From Bacteroidota bacterium (GTDB lineage Bacteria > Bacteroidota > Bacteroidia > Flavobacteriales_D > JABDKJ01): a stretch of DNA of 12,448 bases. The notes under the pieces were generated by a model. It worked only from the letters and a program-made list of their open reading frames with translations. It made no database searches and was not told where the DNA came from. Within the stretch, counting starts at the first letter, position 1. Each line of letters begins with the position of its first letter. The DNA is taken from positions 1-12,448 of the forward strand of contig JAQCAN010000045.1 of assembly GCA_027621335.1 (NCBI GenBank), in the 5' to 3' direction. The translations under genes were made by a program, and so were the position numbers. Positions 7,866 through 12,448 of this stretch are shown piece by piece.

Positions 7866-9209
7866 TCAGTAGCCGGTATAGGTCTCAGGCCGTATAGCGA
7901 ATAGCTCCTGTTTCAATGCATCTGATATATCCAGACTTTGGATGAAGTCCTTCATGGTCTCCTCGGTCACCCTTTCGTTCTTCCTAGTCAAGGTTTTCAA
8001 TGCTTCATATGGATTAGGATAGTTCTCCCTGCGCAGTATGGTCTGTATCGCCTCTGCGACTACGGCCCAATTGTCCTCCAGATCCTTCTCTAACTTCACT
8101 CGGTTCAGAAGAAGCTTGGAGAGACCTATGGTGATGCTCTGTATGCTCAGCAAGGTATGTGCGAACGGCACTCCCAGATTACGTAACACTGTGCTATCTG
8201 TGAGATCACGTTGTAGACGAGAGATAGGCAGTTTGGATGACAGATGGTGGAAAATGGCGTTGGCCACGCCCAAATTGCCCTCTGCATTCTCGAAGTCTAT
8301 AGGATTGACTTTATGGGGCATGGCTGAAGAACCGATCTCTCCTGGTCGGATCACCTGCTTGAAATAGTCCATGCTAACATAGGTCCAGAAGTCCCTGCAC
8401 AGATCGATGAGGATGACATTGATACGGGAAACGGTATCGAAAAGAGCTGCGAGATTATCATAATGCTCCACTTGAGTGGTCACCTTGGATCGCATAAGGC
8501 CAAGCGCCTCATCACAGAAAGTATCCGCAAAGTGAGGCCAATTCACCTGGGGGTATGCGATATGATGGGCATTGAAGTTCCCTGTGGCCCCACCGAATTT
8601 TGCAGAGTACGGGACCTGATGGAGCAAACTCAGCTGCATTTTCAATCGCTCTATAAAGACTGTGACTTCCTTTCCCAGCCTTGTAGGTGAGGCCGCTTGA
8701 CCATGCGTCCTTGCCAACATAGGCACCTCTGACCATTCCATGGCCTTTCCCTTTAAAACCTCTATAAGTGACTCTATATTAGGAAGATAGACATCTAACA
8801 TAGCCTCTTTCAAGGACAGTGGGATCGCTGTATTATTGACGTCTTGAGACGTAAGTCCGAAGTGGACGAATTCCTTCACATCACCAAGCCCCACTTCCTC
8901 CATCCATTCCTTGAGCAAGTATTCTACAGCCTTGACATCATGATTGGTGACCTTTTCCTTTTCCTTAACTGACTGCGCATCTTTTTCACTGAATGTGGCC
9001 ATTAGGTCCTCCAATCTCAGGATGGCCTTAGGGTCCACATTGGCCAGCTGAGGCAAAGGAATTGCACATAGTGCCTTGAAATAGCGAAGTTCTACCAAAA
9101 GACGATATCGAATCAGCGCATATTCGGAGAAATAGTCAGAAAGGACTTGGACGCGATCCCTGTATCTACCGTCCATAGGTCCTATGGCACTTAAAGCTGA
9201 AAGTTGCAT
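7866..9209 (-). CDS. purB: Adenylosuccinate lyase
   Basis: Cytosolic enzyme of purine synthesis that removes fumarate from SAICAR and from adenylosuccinate. The 447 residues match the E. coli-type PurB along the whole length (456 residues in E. coli). Visible features are the SALSAIGPMDGRY start, TNHDVKAVEY near 88-97, and HFGLTSQDVNN near 116-126. The catalytic region ARTHGQAASPT contains His169. The superfamily signature GSSAMPHKVNPIDFENAEGN lies at 293-312, with Ser295 as the likely catalytic base, and SRLQRDLTDSTVLRNLG near 330-346. The ATG start is preceded 22 nt upstream by a TAACTTTG promoter element. The gene is divergent from the EI24-like gene and convergent with argS, and stands alone on its strand. 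Confidence 0.97.
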   Translation of the reverse strand: MQLSALSAIGPMDGRYRDRVQVLSDYFSEYALIRYRLLVELRYFKALCAIPLPQLANVDPKAILRLEDLMATFSEKDAQSVKEKEKVTNHDVKAVEYLLKEWMEEVGLGDVKEFVHFGLTSQDVNNTAIPLSLKEAMLDVYLPNIESLIEVLKGKAMEWSEVPMLARTHGQAASPTRLGKEVTVFIERLKMQLSLLHQVPYSAKFGGATGNFNAHHIAYPQVNWPHFADTFCDEALGLMRSKVTTQVEHYDNLAALFDTVSRINVILIDLCRDFWTYVSMDYFKQVIRPGEIGSSAMPHKVNPIDFENAEGNLGVANAIFHHLSSKLPISRLQRDLTDSTVLRNLGVPFAHTLLSIQSITIGLSKLLLNRVKLEKDLEDNWAVVAEAIQTILRRENYPNPYEALKTLTRKNERVTEETMKDFIQSLDISDALKQELFAIRPETYTGY

Positions 9210-9231
9210 ACGCTTGGAACTGATTGAGTGA

Positions 9232-9239
9232 CAAAGTTA
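9232..9239 (-). promoter_or_regulatory. Bacteroidota-type -7 promoter element before purB
   Basis: Reading leftward, TAACTTTG matches TAnnTTTG exactly, with 22 nt to the purB ATG. A TTTC at 9260-9257 lies 17 nt further upstream as a candidate -33 box. It faces the promoter element of the rightward EI24-like gene, so the two promoters overlap back to back. Confidence 0.5.
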
Positions 9240-9272
9240 TCCCCTTTTATGAGGATGAAAGATGGAGGACGA

Positions 9273-9280
9273 TACCTTTG
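9273..9280 (+). promoter_or_regulatory. Bacteroidota-type -7 promoter element before the EI24-like gene
   Basis: TACCTTTG matches TAnnTTTG exactly and ends 18 nt before the ATG at 9299, the same geometry as the other three elements in this window. It helps fix the start of the membrane protein gene, because the earlier TTG at 9224 and ATG at 9287 would lie before or at the predicted transcription start. No good -33 box is seen. Confidence 0.42.
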
Positions 9281-9298
9281 TATGAAATGAAAATCATC

Positions 9299-10138
9299 AT
9301 GGATTTCCGTGCTGGTCTATCTGCCTTTTTTGAGGCATTCAAGTTCATGCGCGAAAATAAACTCATGCACTACTTTCTCTATCCCCTGCTCATCACGGCC
9401 ATCCTATGGCTAGGAGGCATCACCTTGATGACTGAAGCTGTGGACTCTCTTAAACAGTTGTCCACCACCTACCTCCAGATTCCATCCCAAGAGCTGGATC
9501 CTGATGCAGGATTCTGGCAGAATGCCTTGGAGACCCTTAAGTCTTGGGTCAATGCCGGTTCCACCACCTTAGTCTCCATCATAGTGGCCATCGCTTTCTT
9601 CATCCTCCTCTTCTTGACCACTAAATATGTCATGCTGGCACTCCTGTCCCCTGCCTTGGCTTTACTGTCCGAGCGCACGGAGGAGATCCTTCTTGGTAAT
9701 TCATATCCGTTTGCATTAGGGCAGTTCCTTAAGGACGTAGGTCGCGGTGTGCTAGTTTCCGTGAGGAATCTTTTCATGGAAAGTGGCCTGCTTCTCTTGA
9801 TCTGGATCATCACGCTGTTCATTCCATTCATTGTCCCTTTCACAGCTTTTCTATCCGTGCTCATCACATCATACTATTATGGGTACAGCATGTTGGATTA
9901 TGTCCATGAGCGGAGAAAGATCCCGATGTCCGAAGGTGCCAAGGAAGTTCGTTCAATGAAAGGGACTGCAGTCGCTCTTGGAATTGCATTGACTTTGAGT
10001 GTTCAAGTACCTTTGATCGGCTTCATTCTTGCGGGGTCTTCGGCAATGGTCTCAGCCGTGGCGGCAGTGATGTTGGAACGACCGAGATCGAGCTATGATT
10101 CTGTACCCTCCATTACCACCAGGAGCATTAATCGATGA
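9299..10138 (+). CDS. EI24/CysZ-like integral membrane protein
   Basis: Inner-membrane protein of the EI24 domain family, which includes the sulfate permease CysZ. The substrate, if any, is unknown here. From the ATG at 9299 there are 279 residues. The start FRAGLSAFFEAFKFMRENKLMHYF is typical of the family. Hydrophobic segments lie at about 24-45, 86-122 (long, probably re-entrant or kinked), 160-195 and 222-257. Family-like landmarks are LLSPALALLSERTEEILLG after the second segment and SYYYGYSMLDYVHERRKI near 191-208. The frame is also open from a TTG at 9224 and an ATG at 9287. Those would add a soluble charged extension and overlap the predicted promoter, so they are not preferred. The stop overlaps the next gene's ATG (ATGA at 10135-10138). 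No sulfur-assimilation gene is near, so CysZ function is not claimed. Confidence 0.85.
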   Translation: MDFRAGLSAFFEAFKFMRENKLMHYFLYPLLITAILWLGGITLMTEAVDSLKQLSTTYLQIPSQELDPDAGFWQNALETLKSWVNAGSTTLVSIIVAIAFFILLFLTTKYVMLALLSPALALLSERTEEILLGNSYPFALGQFLKDVGRGVLVSVRNLFMESGLLLLIWIITLFIPFIVPFTAFLSVLITSYYYGYSMLDYVHERRKIPMSEGAKEVRSMKGTAVALGIALTLSVQVPLIGFILAGSSAMVSAVAAVMLERPRSSYDSVPSITTRSINR

Positions 10139-11742
10139 TGAATAATCCATTTGTTTTTCTATTCCTTTCCTTTTTGTTGTTCAGTTCTATGGGGCATGCT
10201 CAGAACAAGGCCAAGGCTCATTTGAAACTCACCGAGGGCCGTCAGGAGTTCTTGAAGAATAATTACTGGGGGGCCTTGGCACTGTATAGAGAAGCGGCCG
10301 ACATGGACAGCGAGAATGCCTTGATCGCTTACCGAATAGGGGAATGCCAATATGCCTTGAAACATTACCCAATTGCCAAGAAGTACTTTGAAGAAGTCAA
10401 GGCCGATAATCCTGACCTGGATCCAGAGCTTCCTCTCATGTTGGGATTGACCTACCACCGTCTAGCTGAATTAGAAAAAGCCAAGGAGAGTTATCGCGAA
10501 TACCGCAACAACCAATCGGAGAGCAGGGGTCGATTGGTCAATATCAAGGCGTTGATCGACCAGTGCGACTATGCCGCTGACATGATGAACAATGCTATGA
10601 ACGTGGAGATACAGAATTTGGGTATTTCCATGAATTCAAGGTATGATGACTACGCCCCTTCCGTCACAGCAGATGGACGGCTGCTTGTCTTTACTTCGAG
10701 GCGTTCATCAGGATTGAGCAATGACGTAGATGTCAATGGGGACTACCGCTATTTCGAGGACATCTACTTCTCAGAATGGGATGATGTCAATAGCCAATGG
10801 GGAAAGGCAGAGCGCTTCAGCGAGAACGTGAACACACCGACCCATGATGCCGTCCTGAGTCTGAGTCCTGATGGAAAGGAACTCTATGTCTACAAGAATG
10901 ACGCAGACAGAGCTGGGGACATCTTCAAGAGCACGTTCAACTCTGTATGGAGTGAACCAAAAAAACTTCCTAGACCCATCAATTCCAGTTATTTTGAGAG
11001 CTCAGTGAGCATGACCAGCGATGGCAACACCCTGTATTTCATCTCAGAACGCCCTACTGGACTGGGAAGAGGAGACATCTATGTAAGCCAAAGGGTCAGT
11101 TCTGATAGCTGGACGAAACCACAGAATCTAGGAGAGGTGATCAATACCATCGGGGATGAGAAATTCGTCTTCATCCATCCAAACGGGAGTACCCTCTTCT
11201 TCGCCAGCAATGGTCATTTGACCATGGGGAGTTATGACATCTTCCGTTCCGAACTGGTGAATGGCAGCTGGACTGTCCCGATCAATCTAGGTTACCCGAT
11301 CAACACAGTGAATGAGGAGAGTACCTTCTCCATGACCGCTGATAATTCCAAGCTGCTCATCTCAGCAGAGTATGAGGATAGCATGGGAGAACGCGACATC
11401 TACGAAGTGGACTTGAGTCGGGCGGACATCCTACACTCCCTGAGCATAGATTCCAAACTCCTCGCCAGTTCAAGCAATATCGTGATCTTCGGTCAAGTCA
11501 CTGAAAGTACTACTGACAAGCCTTTGGTCTTTATTGATATCGAAGCGCGTCACCCAGATACCGATGCACTGCTCTTCGTGACCAGGACTGACCAGAAAGG
11601 ACTCTACGAAGTCAATATTCCCCGTGCTGAAGAGTGCGTTCTGTTCCTAAAAGATCGCAACGGGGACATAAAGCGCATCAGGGTGAACCTCAAACAGCTC
11701 GACCTTCTGGAGTCAGAGTATCGGGAGGACATTCAAATGTGA
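10135..11742 (+). CDS. TPR and PD40 (WD40-like) repeat envelope protein, no OmpA domain
   Basis: Exported protein of 535 residues. A signal peptide covers about 1-22 (hydrophobic FVFLFLSFLLFSSMGHA). A TPR-like helical region follows at about 30-150 (ALALYREAADMD, ALIAYRIGECQYAL, LMLGLTYHRLAELEKAKESY). Five PD40 beta-propeller strands lie at about 173-190, 239-255, 288-318, 344-372 and 396-426, with repeating SxDGxxLYF and DIYxS patterns. A carboxypeptidase-regulatory-like beta domain is at about 447-515 (FGQVTEST, then QKGLYEVNIP). Many Bacteroidota proteins with this order continue into a peptidoglycan-binding OmpA domain; this one stops soon after the beta domain, with no remnant visible downstream. 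It is translationally coupled to the EI24-like gene by a 4-nt overlap. A structural or sensing role in the envelope is likely; the partner is unknown. Confidence 0.87.
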   Translation: MMNNPFVFLFLSFLLFSSMGHAQNKAKAHLKLTEGRQEFLKNNYWGALALYREAADMDSENALIAYRIGECQYALKHYPIAKKYFEEVKADNPDLDPELPLMLGLTYHRLAELEKAKESYREYRNNQSESRGRLVNIKALIDQCDYAADMMNNAMNVEIQNLGISMNSRYDDYAPSVTADGRLLVFTSRRSSGLSNDVDVNGDYRYFEDIYFSEWDDVNSQWGKAERFSENVNTPTHDAVLSLSPDGKELYVYKNDADRAGDIFKSTFNSVWSEPKKLPRPINSSYFESSVSMTSDGNTLYFISERPTGLGRGDIYVSQRVSSDSWTKPQNLGEVINTIGDEKFVFIHPNGSTLFFASNGHLTMGSYDIFRSELVNGSWTVPINLGYPINTVNEESTFSMTADNSKLLISAEYEDSMGERDIYEVDLSRADILHSLSIDSKLLASSSNIVIFGQVTESTTDKPLVFIDIEARHPDTDALLFVTRTDQKGLYEVNIPRAEECVLFLKDRNGDIKRIRVNLKQLDLLESEYREDIQM

Positions 11743-11878
11743 TCTATTCAACGCTTCAGATTCCTTCAACCCAATTTCTTCTAGTGCCATATTCAGGACG
11801 GTCTTTAAGAGCGGCTGTTCTATGTCATATGTAACCTAAGTAATCGATTCGCGTATTTAACAATAAGGAGTGTTCGTG

Positions 11879-11926
11879 ATGCTATTTGCGATTTTATCAA
11901 TATTGTATGGTGTATTATCCATATGA
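11879..11926 (+). CDS. Possible 15-codon hydrophobic leader ORF
   Basis: An ATG at 11879 follows AAGGAG (11865-11870) by 8 nt, the only strong Shine-Dalgarno with ideal spacing that I noticed before any start in the window. The peptide MLFAILSILYGVLSI has 15 residues, almost all hydrophobic. Its TGA overlaps an in-frame ATG (11923) of the downstream nuclease-family gene as ATGA, the junction type used elsewhere here. It could be a leader peptide affecting translation of that gene, a tiny membrane peptide, or chance in an AT-rich gap. Nothing beyond spacing and composition supports it. Confidence 0.25.
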   Translation: MLFAILSILYGVLSI

Positions 11927-11970
11927 ATCGACTAAATAAGTGTCTCAATCAAGAATTTTTATCGACTAAA
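11927..11970. repeat. Pair of 10-bp direct repeats upstream of the nuclease-family gene
   Basis: ATCGACTAAA occurs exactly at 11927-11936 and 11961-11970, 34 bp apart start to start, about three helical turns. The spacing is not a multiple of three, so it is not a repeated peptide. This could be a two-site operator just before the ATG at 11974, but two copies of 10 bp are weak evidence. Confidence 0.3.
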
Positions 11971-11973
11971 CGC

Positions 11974-12448
11974 ATGCGATTTTCAATGACAGTGAGACTT
12001 TTCTCAATGGTTCTGGGTGCAGTAGGCCTATTATCCATTTTCGCTTCATTACCAGGAAATGAAAGTGCTGGCGCTTTGAATTCCACAAGTGTGATGACCT
12101 ATAACATCCACGTCGAAGGGTGTTCGCATGACCATCCTTCATGGATCGATCGCAGGAGTTTGGTGGCTCAAGTCATTCGTTTGAAATCCCCTGAGATCCT
12201 TGGGCTTCAGGGAACCACAATTGCTCAGTTAGACTGGTTGATAGATAATCTCGGGCACTTCAGTGCCACCTATAATCAAAGCACGGCAGATGCAGCTTCT
12301 GACGTCTGCCCCATCCTTTTCGATCAGCGGGTGTATAGAGCCATGGAGAAGGGAACTGAGACCTTGGACCTATCTGACCATAATGGCGAGTCCAACATAT
12401 TCGTTAATTGGGTGAAGTTGGAACATCTACTGAGTTCAAGTACCCTCT
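11974..12448 (+). CDS. Secreted endonuclease/exonuclease/phosphatase family protein (partial, 3' end off window)
   Basis: The frame stays open to the window edge; 158 codons are visible from the ATG at 11974. The N terminus has basic residues then a hydrophobic core (MVLGAVGLLSIFASL), a signal peptide or anchor. The EEP fold begins with SVMTYNIHVEG, whose Asn is a conserved metal-site residue. It continues with a W-x-x-R-R pattern (WIDRRSLVAQVIRL) and PEILGLQ, then CPILFDQRVYRAMEKGTETLDLS, which matches the strand after the active-site loop. The residue after LGLQ should be the metal-binding Glu; here it is Gly (GGA at 12211-12213). That suggests lost or altered catalysis, or a sequence error. 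ATGs at 11923 and 11986 are alternative starts. The expected C-terminal Asp and His motifs lie beyond the window. Confidence 0.75.
   Translation, partial: MRFSMTVRLFSMVLGAVGLLSIFASLPGNESAGALNSTSVMTYNIHVEGCSHDHPSWIDRRSLVAQVIRLKSPEILGLQGTTIAQLDWLIDNLGHFSATYNQSTADAASDVCPILFDQRVYRAMEKGTETLDLSDHNGESNIFVNWVKLEHLLSSSTL

Noticed and set aside
9224..9298. N-terminal extension of the EI24-like protein from a TTG start
   Set aside because: The extension is charged and unlike family N termini, and a TAnnTTTG element lies within it 18 nt before the ATG at 9299.
9469..9867. 132-codon - strand ORF
   Set aside because: Antisense to the hydrophobic segments of the EI24-like gene; its composition follows from reading hydrophobic codons backwards.
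11634..11834. 66-codon + strand ORF
   Set aside because: Mostly out-of-frame overlap with the end of the PD40 protein gene; the remainder in the gap shows no motif or start signal.
1..12448. Mobile element, CRISPR array, tRNA or phage-defence system
   Set aside because: I saw no transposase or integrase motifs, no regularly spaced repeats, no cloverleaf-like sequences in the short intergenic gaps and no defence genes; the content is mainly housekeeping.

Overview
The window looks like chromosome of a member of the Bacteroidota, most likely a marine or freshwater Flavobacteriales bacterium with moderate GC (judged by eye, not computed). Four things support this. FtsK, LolA, adenylosuccinate lyase and arginyl-tRNA synthetase read like Bacteroidota versions. 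There is a TPR plus PD40 (WD40-like) envelope protein typical of the phylum. Shine-Dalgarno sequences are nearly absent before start codons. Four start codons are preceded by the Bacteroidota -7 promoter motif TAnnTTTG. Apart from the two cut edges, genes are tightly packed, and I see no mobile elements, CRISPR arrays, tRNAs or rRNAs.

Layout. Bases 1-100 hold the possible tail of a + strand gene. It meets a leftward block (101-4121) of lolA, ftsK and an unknown lipoprotein gene. lolA lies 23 nt downstream of ftsK, and ftsK appears to have its own promoter. From 4222 a rightward three-gene unit encodes an arginine-deiminase/amidinotransferase-fold hydrolase, a CtlX-type citrulline hydrolase and arginyl-tRNA synthetase. 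Both of its junctions are 4-nt ATGA overlaps. It converges on leftward purB (7866-9209), with 4 nt between the stop codons. purB and a rightward EI24/CysZ-like membrane protein gene are divergent, with facing TAnnTTTG elements in the space between them. The membrane protein gene is ATGA-coupled to a TPR/PD40 periplasmic or envelope protein gene. After a roughly 230-nt gap, the window ends inside a secreted endonuclease/exonuclease/phosphatase (EEP) family gene.

How the genes fit together. ftsK and lolA serve chromosome segregation at division and lipoprotein delivery to the outer membrane. The arginine unit is the most interesting part. If the first two enzymes act as their families suggest, they would convert arginine to citrulline and then citrulline to ornithine, CO2 and ammonia, without the ATP yield of the classical arginine deiminase pathway. 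They are translationally coupled to the enzyme that charges tRNA with the same arginine. Other points worth a look are an EEP-family protein with Gly where the metal-binding Glu is expected, a 15-codon hydrophobic ORF with a rare strong Shine-Dalgarno just before it, and a PD40 protein that ends without the OmpA domain often seen in its relatives.
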